A stretch of 64,000 nucleotides of DNA from Nonomuraea zeae (GTDB lineage: Bacteria; Actinomycetota; Actinomycetes; Streptosporangiales; Streptosporangiaceae): positions 47,802-111,801 of the forward strand of contig NZ_VCKX01000006.1 of the NCBI RefSeq assembly GCF_005889725.1, written 5' to 3'. The notes below the pieces were generated by a model that saw only the letters and a program-made list of their open reading frames with translations, was not told the origin of the DNA and did not search any database. The position numbers and the translations under genes were made by a program. Below, piece after piece: positions 52,949 to 61,798 of the stretch. Each line of letters starts with the position of its first letter. Positions within the stretch are counted from its first letter, which is position 1.

Positions 52949-54385
52949 ATGTCGGAAGTAACACAGCCAGCCCCGCCCGCGGACAACCTCGTCACCACCT
53001 CGCACACCCTGCCGTCCGGCCAGACCTACACCGCCACCACCGGCACCATGGTGCTGCGCGAGGAGGTCGTCACCGACGGCAAGTTCGACGGCCTGCGCCC
53101 CAAGGCCGAGATGTTCATCACCGCCTACACCCTCGACGGGGCCGAGCCGCTGAGCAGGCCGGTGACGTTCGCGTTCAACGGCGGGCCCGGCTCGTCGAGC
53201 GTGTGGCTGCACCTGGGCGTGCTCGGCCCGCGCCGGGTCGTCATGGGGGACGCGGGCTCGCTCCTGCCTCCCCCGTACGGGCTGGCCGACAACGAGGAGA
53301 GCCTGCTGGGCGTGAGCGACCTGGTCTTCATCGACCCGGTCTCCACGGGCTTCTCGCGGGCGGCCGAGGGGGAGAAGGCGGAGGCGTACCACGGCTTCAC
53401 CGGCGACCTCGAGTCGGTCGGCGAGGTCATCAGGCTGTGGACCACCAGGAACGGCCGGTGGATGTCGCCGAAGTTCCTGGCGGGGGAGTCGTACGGGACC
53501 GTCAGGGCGGCCGGCCTGGCCGATCACCTGCAGTCGCGCTACGGCATGTTCCTCAACGGCGTGATGCTGATCTCCTCGATCCTCGACTTCGCGACCGTGC
53601 GGTTCAACAAGGGCAACGACCTGTCCTACGCCCTCTATTTGCCGACTTATGCGGCTATTGCGCACTATCACGGGTTGCATGGTGACCGGCCGCTGGCCGA
53701 CGTGCTGCGCGAGGCGGAGGCGTACGCCGAGCGCGACTACCCGTGGGCGCTGGCCCGCGGCAGCCGCCTCACCGCCGAGGAGCGCTCGGCCGCGGTGGCC
53801 AGGGTGGCCGCGCTGACCGGGCTCAGCGAGGACTACGTGGACCGGGTGGACCTGAGGATCGAGCACCACCGCTTCTTCACCGAGGTGCTGCGCCCGCGCC
53901 GCCAGACCGTGGGGCGCCTGGACGGCCGCTTCACCGGCTGGGAGCCCGACGCGGGCGGCGAGCGCTTCTCCACCGACCCCAGCATGAACGCGATCATGGG
54001 CCCCTACAGCGCCGCGCTCAACCACTACCTGCGCACGGAGCTGGGCTACGCCAGCGACCTGCCCTACGAGGTCCTCACCTCGCGGGTGCAGCCGTGGTCG
54101 TACAAGGAGTTCGAGGGCGCGCACGTGACCGTGGTCGGCCAGCTGGCCGGCGCCATGCGGGCCAACCGGCACCTGCGCGTGCACGTGGCCTGCGGCTACC
54201 ACGACGGGGCGACGCCGTACTACGCGGCGGAGCACGCGTTCGCGCACCTGCCGGTGCCCGCGGAGCTGGCGGCCAACGTCGAGTTCAAGTACTACGAGGC
54301 CGGCCACATGATGTACGTCCACGAGCCCAGCAGGCTGCGCCAGTCGGCGGACCTGGCCGCCTTCGTCGCCGGCCAGGAGGCGTGA
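52949..54385 (+). CDS. S10-family serine carboxypeptidase-like protein
   Basis: The alpha/beta-hydrolase fold of peptidase family S10 is clear: FAFNGGPGSSSVWLHLGVLG (oxyanion region), AGESYGTVRAAGL (nucleophile Ser), CGYHDGATPYY (Asp) and YEAGHMMYVH (His). No signal peptide is present, so the protein is cytosolic. It starts only 9 bp after the dehydratase stop and so belongs to the sugar operon, an unusual partner there. TTG at 52940 is an alternative start. 478 residues. Confidence 0.9.
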   Translation: MSEVTQPAPPADNLVTTSHTLPSGQTYTATTGTMVLREEVVTDGKFDGLRPKAEMFITAYTLDGAEPLSRPVTFAFNGGPGSSSVWLHLGVLGPRRVVMGDAGSLLPPPYGLADNEESLLGVSDLVFIDPVSTGFSRAAEGEKAEAYHGFTGDLESVGEVIRLWTTRNGRWMSPKFLAGESYGTVRAAGLADHLQSRYGMFLNGVMLISSILDFATVRFNKGNDLSYALYLPTYAAIAHYHGLHGDRPLADVLREAEAYAERDYPWALARGSRLTAEERSAAVARVAALTGLSEDYVDRVDLRIEHHRFFTEVLRPRRQTVGRLDGRFTGWEPDAGGERFSTDPSMNAIMGPYSAALNHYLRTELGYASDLPYEVLTSRVQPWSYKEFEGAHVTVVGQLAGAMRANRHLRVHVACGYHDGATPYYAAEHAFAHLPVPAELAANVEFKYYEAGHMMYVHEPSRLRQSADLAAFVAGQEA

Positions 54386-54394
54386 CAGGGCGCC

Positions 54395-55351
54395 TCAGTC
54401 CGCGGCCGAGAGGTGCGAGGCCCGGCTCAGGCGCTGCTTGAGGTTGTCGCGGAGCGCGGCGAAGCGGTCGGGGTTGTCGCGGATGACGGCCCGCTGCAAC
54501 GCCGCGTCCGCCGCGTACCAGGCGGCCACCAGGCCCGACGACCACTTGCACGCGGTGTCGGCGGTCGCCGTCTGCTTCTCGTCCTCGCTCACCTCCGGCT
54601 TGTCCAGGTCCCAGCGGCCGTCGGCGATGGCCGCCTCGGGCGAGGGGTAGGAGTGCCCGGCCTGGCTCATGCACGACTGCCAGCGCTTGACGGCCCCGGT
54701 CACGGCCGGGTCCTTCGCGGACTGCTCCAGCGTGAGAGAGTCCTGCAGCCCCAGCCACGACCAGTCGGCCTTCGGCGCTCCCTTGTCCAGGAAGAGCGTC
54801 GCGCGGTCGAGGCAGCCCCGGTCGGCGGCGGTGCCGTACAGGCGGTGGCGGGTGCGCTTGGGCAGCTTGCCGGCCCAGGCGCCGGTCGTGTCAGGGGAGG
54901 GCGGCCTGGCCAGGTGGTAGCCGTGGCTGCGGGCCGCCTCGGTGTCCGCGACGCCGTAGCGGCGGGAGTTGCCGGGATCGATCGCCGCGAGGGTGTCGGG
55001 ATCCTCGGCGGGTGGGGCGAGCGTGATGCCCCGCTTGCGCATGCAGCGCACGACGAGAGTGTTGTGGGCGTTGCCCAGGACGGCCCGCTGCTCGGGAGTG
55101 GTCTTGTAGGCGTCGAACGGCAGCACCAGCTCCGACACCGACGCGACGCCCTTCGCGGGCGTCTGAGGCGTGGGCTTGTCGGCGGCGCAGGCCGTGCACA
55201 TCAGCAGCACGGACACCAGCGGTACGGACACCAGTGGTACGGACACCAAGGGCACGGACACCAGCGGCAGTGCGCTCGCGTCGAGTCCGCGCCAGCCGGT
55301 TTCCGGCGGCCAAGCCCGGAAACCGGCACTCCCGTTATTGCTCAGCGGCAC
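54395..55351 (-). CDS. Lipoprotein of unknown function with a repetitive signal peptide
   Basis: The hydrophobic core of the signal sequence is four near-identical pentapeptides (PLVSV) ending LLMCTAC, a lipobox-like site. The mature part (about 250 residues) has conserved-looking cysteines (VVRCMRKRGITLAPP, DRGCLDRATLF, WQSCMSQAG, DTACKWSSG), like actinobacterial lipoproteins of about 300 residues without assigned function. The start is uncertain: GTG 55351 overlaps the next gene's stop. Convergent with the S10 peptidase gene, only 9 bp between stops. Confidence 0.7.
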   Translation of the reverse strand: MPLSNNGSAGFRAWPPETGWRGLDASALPLVSVPLVSVPLVSVPLVSVLLMCTACAADKPTPQTPAKGVASVSELVLPFDAYKTTPEQRAVLGNAHNTLVVRCMRKRGITLAPPAEDPDTLAAIDPGNSRRYGVADTEAARSHGYHLARPPSPDTTGAWAGKLPKRTRHRLYGTAADRGCLDRATLFLDKGAPKADWSWLGLQDSLTLEQSAKDPAVTGAVKRWQSCMSQAGHSYPSPEAAIADGRWDLDKPEVSEDEKQTATADTACKWSSGLVAAWYAADAALQRAVIRDNPDRFAALRDNLKQRLSRASHLSAAD

Positions 55352-55761
55352 CAGATGTCGATCGCGCTGGTGCGGTTGTTACCGATGGCGTTGTTCGACA
55401 GGAAACCGTCGTTCGAGTTGTGCGTGAACGTGCTGTGAGCGCCCGTGTAGCCGGCGTGCTGCCACAGGGTGGCGCTGCAGCCGACCCGGTTCCTGACGGA
55501 GCTGGTCTCGTTGTTCATGCTGTGCCAGCTGTTGCTGAAGTCCCAGTTCAGCCAGTTGTTGTCCGTCAGGTCGGAGTCGTCCTGGACGAAGTCGCGCCAG
55601 TGGTCGGCCTGGCCGCGGTTGTAGTCGAAGCCGGCGTACAGACAGACTCGACCGCCGTAGCAGGTCGAGCGGGGGCTTGCCACCGCGGCGGTGGCGGGGG
55701 CGACCACGGTGAACATCGCAGCTGCGGCGATGAAACCAGCGGCCTTTCTGGATAGCCTCAC
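55342..55761 (-). CDS. Secreted peptidase inhibitor family I36-like protein
   Basis: A signal peptide ending near ATAAVAS is followed by a crystallin-like domain: CYGGRVCLYAGFDYNRGQADHW, DNNWLNWDFSNSW, SSVRNRVGCSATLWQHAGYTG, with several Cys. This matches the I36 (SMI-like) family, inhibitors of secreted metalloproteases in Streptomyces. GTG at 55761 follows GGAGAGA. 139 residues. Role as an inhibitor is inferred from the family. Confidence 0.82.
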   Translation of the reverse strand: MRLSRKAAGFIAAAAMFTVVAPATAAVASPRSTCYGGRVCLYAGFDYNRGQADHWRDFVQDDSDLTDNNWLNWDFSNSWHSMNNETSSVRNRVGCSATLWQHAGYTGAHSTFTHNSNDGFLSNNAIGNNRTSAIDIWCR

Positions 55762-55820
55762 AGGTCTCTCCTCGATCGGTGAGTCGTTTCGACCTCGTAA
55801 CTTAGCGCGCCTGATCGAAT

Positions 55821-55839
55821 GCGAGTCGTGATGACTCGC
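55821..55839. promoter_or_regulatory. Inverted repeat in the I36 gene promoter region
   Basis: GCGAGTC-gtgat-GACTCGC has perfect 7-bp arms and lies 60 bp upstream of the I36 gene's start. It could be a repressor or sensor-response site; no regulator identified. Confidence 0.4.
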
Positions 55840-55993
55840 CGATCCCGTAAGGGCTCCGCGCCCCAGGAAGGGGTCGCGTGCCCCGGCTCGCAGACTCACT
55901 GGTATCAGCCCTGTGAGCTGGGTGTTCGCCGCGTTGACGCAACTGTTGCCAGCTCAGGTGGGCGACTGGAGGAACCCGTGGGGTGCGCTCGAC

Positions 55994-56767
55994 CTACTCG
56001 GGCAGTGCCGCCGGGTTCTGTGCCAGCAGGCCGCCGTCCACGCGGTGCTCGGCCCCGGTGATGAACGAGGAGCGCGGCCCGGCCAGGAACGCCACCAGCT
56101 CGGCCACCTCCTCGGGGCGGCCGACCCGGCCCAGCGGATGGGAGCGGCCCCACTGCTGGATCTGCTCCTCCTGCGACAGGTCGCCCCGCCACAGGTCCGC
56201 CGCCCAGCGCAGCATGGGGGTGTCCACCGAGCCCGGGCAGACCACGTTCACCCGGATGCCGTCGGAGGCGTGGTCGAGCGCCATGGCCCTGGTCAGGCCG
56301 TTGAGCGCGGCCTTGCTCGCGGTGTAGGCCGCCACCTGCGCCTGCGAGGAGAACGCCTGCACCGACGACATGATCACGATCGAGCCGCCGCCGCGGGCCC
56401 TGAGCCGGGGGACGGCCGCCTTGCAGGCGAGGTAGACGCCCTTGAGGTTGATGTCGAGCACCTCGTCCCAGACCTCTTCCGGCGTGTCCTCGACCGTGCC
56501 GTAGCGCTGCACGCCCGCGCAGGTCACGACGATGTCGAGCCCGCCGTACCTGGCCACGGCCAGGTCCACCAGGTCGCGCATGTCGCCGGCCCGGCGCACG
56601 TCGGCGACCACCCCGGTGACGTGCTCGCTGTCGAGCTCCGCCTCCTTGCCGATCCCGCAGAAGACCACGGACGCCCCGCCGTCGGCCAGCCGGTCCACCA
56701 CCGCCCGCCCGATGCCCATCGAGCCTCCGGTGACCAGGGCCACCTTGCCGTTGAATTCGCCACTCAC
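55994..56767 (-). CDS. Short-chain dehydrogenase/reductase (SDR)
   Basis: The Rossmann motif [13 protein letters not shown] variant TCAGVQ, catalytic Ser (IMSSVQAF) and YTASK are all present, with PGSVDTPM after them. Classical SDR of 257 residues, NAD(P)H-dependent. The GTG start overlaps the stop of the DUF4432 gene (GTGA), so it is the third gene of that minus-strand operon. Substrate is probably a sugar or sugar acid, from context. Confidence 0.93.
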   Translation of the reverse strand: MSGEFNGKVALVTGGSMGIGRAVVDRLADGGASVVFCGIGKEAELDSEHVTGVVADVRRAGDMRDLVDLAVARYGGLDIVVTCAGVQRYGTVEDTPEEVWDEVLDINLKGVYLACKAAVPRLRARGGGSIVIMSSVQAFSSQAQVAAYTASKAALNGLTRAMALDHASDGIRVNVVCPGSVDTPMLRWAADLWRGDLSQEEQIQQWGRSHPLGRVGRPEEVAELVAFLAGPRSSFITGAEHRVDGGLLAQNPAALPE

Positions 56768-57774
56768 GCCAGGACCTCCGCGCGCAACTGCAACACCTTC
56801 GTCTCATATGGCCCCAGGGGCAGGGCCGTGCCGTTGGCCACCGCGGCGGCCAGGCCGTCGGTCGGCATGCTGGAGAACGGCTCGAGGCCCACCGTGTAAG
56901 CCCGTCCCCACCAGGGATAATCCGTGGACGCGCCGAGCTCCTGCCACATCCACAGGTATGGCAGGACGGCAGCGTCCCACATCACCCGAATACCGATATC
57001 CCCCGAAATTTCGTACCAACCCTCGTTAAAGCCGGTCAGATAGACGATGTCGCTCGGCGACCCCGGCTCCTGCACCACGCTCAGATCCGTCTCGCCCCCG
57101 CCGTCGGCCGGCACGACCGGCCACGACCAGGGGCCGCCCGCCCTGACCCGGCGCCCGGCCGGGTTGATCGCGCTCTCGTGCGGGATCACGGTGACGCCCT
57201 CCGGCAGCCGGATCGTGGCCCCAGGGCGCAGGAACGGCCGGCCGTACACGATGTGCTGGCCCCACATCGCGTGCAGCGGGAGGGGGGAGTCGTTGGTGGC
57301 CCGCCCCTCGATCTCCAGCGCCGCCGTGCCCGACCTCAGCCTGAAGATCTTCTCCATCCGGTACGGCAGCCGCCGCGTGCGCACGCTCAGCCGGACCGCG
57401 ACCTCCGACTCGGAGTCGGCCACGACCTCGCACTCCCACGGCAGCCCGGAGACCTCCCCGTGCTGGGCCAGCCGCGCGCCGCGATACTCGCTCGGCGCGC
57501 CGCCGCTCGGGAAGATCTCCTGCCAGCCGCCCTCGTAGTGATCGATGAACTGGGCGACGTCGTCGGCCGCGCCTTGGAGATGGTCGTGCGGGTCGCGCAG
57601 GCCCTGCGGGGAGAGCCAGACGAAGTCCGTGTCGGTGGGCTTGTGCAGGAACTCCACCACATCGCCGCCCTTGTCCGGCACGACGGTCACGCGCAGCCGC
57701 TCGTTCTCCAGGACGACCGCCCGCAGCCCGCCGATCGTGACGTGCCGCAGGCGGGCCGCCCAGTTGCGTCTCAC
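56764..57774 (-). CDS. DUF4432/aldose-1-epimerase-like protein
   Basis: A galactose-mutarotase-like beta-sandwich: [21 protein letters not shown], then [14 protein letters not shown] region ([18 protein letters not shown]), [14 protein letters not shown] with the usual histidines, and [21 protein letters not shown]. It would catalyse or recognise the anomeric or epimeric form of a sugar. GTG at 57774 overlaps the stop of the DUF4185 gene, so the three genes form one operon. 336 residues. Confidence 0.85.
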   Translation of the reverse strand: MRRNWAARLRHVTIGGLRAVVLENERLRVTVVPDKGGDVVEFLHKPTDTDFVWLSPQGLRDPHDHLQGAADDVAQFIDHYEGGWQEIFPSGGAPSEYRGARLAQHGEVSGLPWECEVVADSESEVAVRLSVRTRRLPYRMEKIFRLRSGTAALEIEGRATNDSPLPLHAMWGQHIVYGRPFLRPGATIRLPEGVTVIPHESAINPAGRRVRAGGPWSWPVVPADGGGETDLSVVQEPGSPSDIVYLTGFNEGWYEISGDIGIRVMWDAAVLPYLWMWQELGASTDYPWWGRAYTVGLEPFSSMPTDGLAAAVANGTALPLGPYETKVLQLRAEVLA

Positions 57775-58943
57775 TCGAAAGTCACGTCCAGGAATCGGGG
57801 CCGGTAGATGGACACGTCACGGTAGTGGTCGGTGTTCACGAAGCTGTTGACGTTGTACGAGACGACCAGCCCGTCGCCCGCGACGTCGGGATGCGCGTGG
57901 GCGTTGTAGGTGAAGATGTTCCCGCTGGTCTCGGGGGTCGTGTAGACGTGCTGCTTGCCGGTGAACGGGCCGAAGGGGGAGCAGGAGGAGTAGGCCACGA
58001 TGTTCGGGCTCAGCACCTCGGTCGTGTCATGCGTGATCAGGACATATCCGGATCCGACGCGGCTCACGCTGTACTCGTTCGCCACCCCGCTCATCACCCG
58101 CGCCGAGTCGGCCTCGTCCTGCGACCAGGTGCCGTCGGCTTTGAGGTACTCCCAGCGGCCCAGCAGGCTCTGCCCCTTGACCCTGGCGATGTGCATGTAC
58201 TTGGGGGAGCCGAGGTCCTCGACGCCGTAGACGTAGGTGTAACCGCCGTCCTTGAGCGTCGCCGAGGCCCAGGCGACGCCGTGCGCCGAGGGGAGGTCGT
58301 GCACGCTGATCGGCCGTTCGAGCCGGCCGGGGGCGAACCTGGCCACCACGTTCCGGTGCCAGCGCCAGTCCCACGCGCCGGTGCCGAAGCGCTCGTACTC
58401 CTGGTAGGTCACCTCCACGATCCCGCCGGCCAGCGTCGCGTCACCGGCCCAGTACCAGTGGCTGGAGTCGCGCGGCGGCATCACGGCGGTCGGCTTGGCG
58501 GCCGTGCCGTCGTGGATCGTGGACAGCCGGCCGTTCCGCTCGACGGCGAAGGAGTTGTTCAGGAAGACCGTCGTCCCGCCCTCCTCGACCACGGGGGGCC
58601 GCGAGCCGTCGGGGTTCACCTGGCCGAGGAAGGTGTCGGAGAACACCCACAGCTCCTTGCCGCTGGGCAGCTTGAGCGAGTAGGTGCCGTCGGCGCCCGT
58701 CCAGTCGTCCAGACGGCTGTTGTCGTTGCCGTAGTTGGTGAACAGGCTGGTCAGGCGGGCGTCGGTGGTGGCGCTCTTGACGGCCGGGGCGCACGCGGAG
58801 GCGGCCGTGGCCGGCGACTGCTGCTGCTGTGCCACCGAGGGCACCGGTTTGGGAGGTGCCGCCCAGGCCGGCTGCGGTGCGGCAGTCAGACCGAGCAACG
58901 CGATGGCCAGGGGTGCTAGGGCGGAGCGGAATCGCGTCATCAC
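57771..58943 (-). CDS. Secreted DUF4185-type beta-propeller protein
   Basis: Signal peptide (cleavage near PAWAAP), a Gln/Pro linker, then a propeller-like domain. Its repeated elements are LWVFSDTFLGQV, TTVFLNNSFAV, YTYVYGVEDLG and ANEYSVSRVGSGYVLITHD, ending in a YNAHAHPDVAGDGLVVSYNVN motif. DUF4185 proteins resemble GH43/GH32-type propellers, so action on an extracellular glycan is likely but unproven. ATG at 58943 with AGGAAC upstream. First gene of the operon and directly behind the second copy of the GntR-type operator. 390 residues. Confidence 0.85.
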   Translation of the reverse strand: MMTRFRSALAPLAIALLGLTAAPQPAWAAPPKPVPSVAQQQQSPATAASACAPAVKSATTDARLTSLFTNYGNDNSRLDDWTGADGTYSLKLPSGKELWVFSDTFLGQVNPDGSRPPVVEEGGTTVFLNNSFAVERNGRLSTIHDGTAAKPTAVMPPRDSSHWYWAGDATLAGGIVEVTYQEYERFGTGAWDWRWHRNVVARFAPGRLERPISVHDLPSAHGVAWASATLKDGGYTYVYGVEDLGSPKYMHIARVKGQSLLGRWEYLKADGTWSQDEADSARVMSGVANEYSVSRVGSGYVLITHDTTEVLSPNIVAYSSCSPFGPFTGKQHVYTTPETSGNIFTYNAHAHPDVAGDGLVVSYNVNSFVNTDHYRDVSIYRPRFLDVTFE

Positions 58944-58974
58944 TGTTCCTAGGGGTGGGGGTTCCCTACAGTTC

Positions 58975-58991
58975 TAGTCATTAGATCACTT
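58975..58991. promoter_or_regulatory. Second copy of the GntR/FCD operator
   Basis: TAGTCAT-TAG-ATCACTT matches the perfect palindrome at 45029-45045 at 15 of 17 positions, with the right arm identical. It lies 32 bp upstream of the DUF4185 start and could also act on the divergent TagC-like gene. This links both ends of the locus to one regulator. Confidence 0.6.
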
Positions 58992-59070
58992 GTTGTCTAG
59001 AGCCCTTGTGAGTACGTGCCGCGGCTATGGTGATGATCGCGAAATTCCGCCAAATGGAACGGATGTGGAA

Positions 59071-60027
59071 ATGTCATCTCATTCCCCCGTCACCCGCCGA
59101 GGGCTGCTGAAGCTCGGCGCAGGAGCCGCCGCGACCGCCGCGCTGGCCGCCGCCGAGCCACTGGCCGCCTCCGCCGCGGAAGGGAGGTTCGAGCTGACCG
59201 CCCCGGCGACGTCGCTGCTCTGGAAGAAGGCGATGTACGACGAGACCGTCCTGCAGTCGTTCGCGATCGACAACGCCAACGGACACATCTACACGATCCA
59301 GGTGCGGAACGGCGGCGGCTCCGACGCCGCCGGCAACCTGTGCCTGACCAAGCTCAGCCTGACCGGCACGATCCTCGGTCACATGTACCTGACGGGCTTC
59401 GGCCACGGCGTCCAGATCGGGGTCGAGCCGTCGGGCTCCTCCGCGTACCTGTGGACGGAGACCGACGGCATCAGCGACGGCGAGACCTCCCGGGGCTCCA
59501 GGCTGGCCAGGTTCAAGTTCGTCAACGGCCAGACGCTGACCACGTCGTCATCGGCGCTCACCAAGTATTCGCCGATCGCGGGCGTGGACAACACCACGTG
59601 CGCCATCGACCCCTCGACCAACCGGCTGATCATGCGCTACTACGGCTCGACCGGGTTCCGCATCGCCGCATTCACGCTCGCGTCGGTCAAGGCGGGTGCG
59701 CCCAGCAAGCTGTACGACATCGACCAGCCGTCCGGCCTGGGCACCTTCCAGGGCTACGCGGCGTACGGGAACTTCGTCTACATCCTCACCGGCAACTCCT
59801 ACGAGATCGCCCCTGAGGGCAACACCTACATCACGTGCGTGGACCTGCGCACGGGCGAGCAGGTCCAGCGGGCGCGCAGCGTGGCGGGCAAGTCCCTGGA
59901 CTTCCGCGAGCCCGAGGGGATGGCCATCCAGATAGTCTCCGGAGCCCCGCGGCTGTGCCTCGGGCTGGCCTCGGGCGTCGAGAAAGCGCGCAAGGCCAGC
60001 ATCTTCTACAAGACCCAGCTCGTCTGA
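59071..60027 (+). CDS. Tat-secreted TagC-like beta-propeller protein
   Basis: The N-terminus has a twin-arginine signal (TRRGLLKLGAGAAATAAL), then the mature domain starts near EGRFELTAP. Repeats such as VLQSFAIDNANGHIYTIQVR, LCLTKLSLTGTILGHMYL and RLARFKFVNGQTL are those of the P68 receptor-binding/TagC-like family, often labelled teichoic acid biosynthesis protein C. A sugar-polymer-binding or -cleaving role is inferred. ATG at 59071; the frame is open to 58990. 318 residues. Confidence 0.82.
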   Translation: MSSHSPVTRRGLLKLGAGAAATAALAAAEPLAASAAEGRFELTAPATSLLWKKAMYDETVLQSFAIDNANGHIYTIQVRNGGGSDAAGNLCLTKLSLTGTILGHMYLTGFGHGVQIGVEPSGSSAYLWTETDGISDGETSRGSRLARFKFVNGQTLTTSSSALTKYSPIAGVDNTTCAIDPSTNRLIMRYYGSTGFRIAAFTLASVKAGAPSKLYDIDQPSGLGTFQGYAAYGNFVYILTGNSYEIAPEGNTYITCVDLRTGEQVQRARSVAGKSLDFREPEGMAIQIVSGAPRLCLGLASGVEKARKASIFYKTQLV

Positions 60028-60110
60028 GCCACCGGGCCTGAGCGGAAATCCGAATGACCCGGCCGCAGGCGGGCGGATACCCTGCGAGCCGGGGTTCGGA
60101 GGGATGAGTC

Positions 60111-61721
60111 GTGGGACATGTTGAAGTAGGGCACCTGACATACGTGCTGCCCGACGGCCGGCCGTTGCTCAACGACGTGTCCTTCAGGATCGGCGACGGT
60201 GTCAAGGCGGCGCTGGTCGGCCCCAACGGCGCGGGCAAGACCACGCTCATGCGCCTGGTCGCCGGTGACCTCCAGCCGGTCGAGGGCAGCGTGGCCAGCT
60301 CCGGCGGGCTGGGCGTGATGCGCCAGTTCATCGGCAGCGTGCGCGACGGGAGCAACGTACGCGACCTGCTGCTCGGCGTCGCGCCTCCCGCCGTGCGCCA
60401 GGCGGCGGCCCGGCTCGACGACGCCGAGCTGGTCATGATGGAGCGCGACGACGAGAAGACGCAGATGCGTTACGCGCAGGCCATCAGCGACTACACCGAC
60501 GCCGGCGGCTACGACATCGAGGTGCTCTGGGACACCTGTACGGTGTCCGCGCTCGGCGTGCCGTACGAGAAGGTGAAATATCGTGACGTCTCGACGCTGT
60601 CGGGCGGCGAGCAGAAACGGCTGGTCCTGGAGGCGCTGCTGCGCGGCCCCGACCAGACCCTCCTGCTCGACGAGCCCGACAACTACCTCGACGTCCCCGG
60701 CAAGGAGTGGCTGGAGCAGCAGCTCAGAGACACGCCCAAGACCGTCCTGCTGGTCAGCCACGACCGCCAGCTGCTGGCCAACGCGGCCGACCGGATCGTC
60801 ACCGTCGAGTCGGGCAACATCTGGATCCACGGCGCCGGGTTCGCGACCTACGCCGAGGCCCGCAAGGCCCGCAACGAGCGGCTCGACGAGCTGCGCAGGC
60901 GCTGGGACGAGGAGCACGCCAAGATCAAGGCCCTGGTCAACATGCTGAAGAACAAGGCGCGCTACAACGACGGCATGGCCGCCCCCTACCACGCGGCCCT
61001 GACGCGGCTGCGCAAGTTCGAGGAGGCGGGCCCGCCCGAGGTGGCCCCGAGCGAGCAGAACATCAAGATGCGGCTCAAGGGCGGGCGCACCGGCAAGCGC
61101 GCGGTCATCTGCGAGAGCCTGGAGCTGACCGGGCTGATGCGGCCGTTCGACCTGGAGATCTGGTATTCCGAGCGGGTCGCCGTGCTCGGCTCCAACGGCT
61201 CGGGCAAGTCCCACTTCCTGCGGCTGCTGGCCGGCGAGCCGGTCGCGCACGCGGGCGTGGCCCGGCTGGGCGCTCGCGTGGTCCCCGGTCACTTCGCCCA
61301 GACCCACGCCCGGCCCGACCTGCTCGGGCGCACGCCGGTCGAGATCGTCATGAGCGAGCACGCCAAGCTGAAGAACGAGGCCATGAAGACGCTGGCCCGC
61401 TACGAGCTGGCCGGGCTGGTCGCCGAGCAGCGCTTCGACACGCTCTCCGGCGGGCAGCAGGCGCGGCTGCAGATCCTGCTGCTGGAGCTGTCCGGGGCCA
61501 CGCTGCTGCTCCTCGACGAGCCGACCGACAACCTCGACCTGGCCAGCGCGGAGGCGCTGCAGACGGGCCTCGACGCGTTCGACGGCACGGTCATGGCGGT
61601 CACCCACGACCGGTGGTTCGCCGCCGACTTCGACCGCTACCTGGTCTTCGGCTCCGATGGCGCGGTCTACGAGTCGCCCGAGCCGGTCTGGGACGAGGCC
61701 CGGGTCGTGCGGCCCCGCTGA
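60111..61721 (+). CDS. ABC-F family ATPase
   Basis: Two ABC cassettes without membrane helices. Cassette 1 has Walker A VGPNGAGKTT, signature LSGGEQKRL and Walker B LLLDEPDNYLD. Cassette 2 has LGSNGSGKSH, LSGGQQARL and LLLDEPTDNLD, joined by a charged linker. ABC-F proteins act on the ribosome in translation control or antibiotic protection. GTG start at 60111, 83 bp after the TagC-like gene. 536 residues. Confidence 0.92.
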   Translation: MGHVEVGHLTYVLPDGRPLLNDVSFRIGDGVKAALVGPNGAGKTTLMRLVAGDLQPVEGSVASSGGLGVMRQFIGSVRDGSNVRDLLLGVAPPAVRQAAARLDDAELVMMERDDEKTQMRYAQAISDYTDAGGYDIEVLWDTCTVSALGVPYEKVKYRDVSTLSGGEQKRLVLEALLRGPDQTLLLDEPDNYLDVPGKEWLEQQLRDTPKTVLLVSHDRQLLANAADRIVTVESGNIWIHGAGFATYAEARKARNERLDELRRRWDEEHAKIKALVNMLKNKARYNDGMAAPYHAALTRLRKFEEAGPPEVAPSEQNIKMRLKGGRTGKRAVICESLELTGLMRPFDLEIWYSERVAVLGSNGSGKSHFLRLLAGEPVAHAGVARLGARVVPGHFAQTHARPDLLGRTPVEIVMSEHAKLKNEAMKTLARYELAGLVAEQRFDTLSGGQQARLQILLLELSGATLLLLDEPTDNLDLASAEALQTGLDAFDGTVMAVTHDRWFAADFDRYLVFGSDGAVYESPEPVWDEARVVRPR

Positions 61722-61798
61722 TCAGCCCCGTTAAAGAGTTGGTACGGCAGGAGCGTGTCACCTGCCTGCCGTGCCCATCTACGGGTTATCACGGCAAA

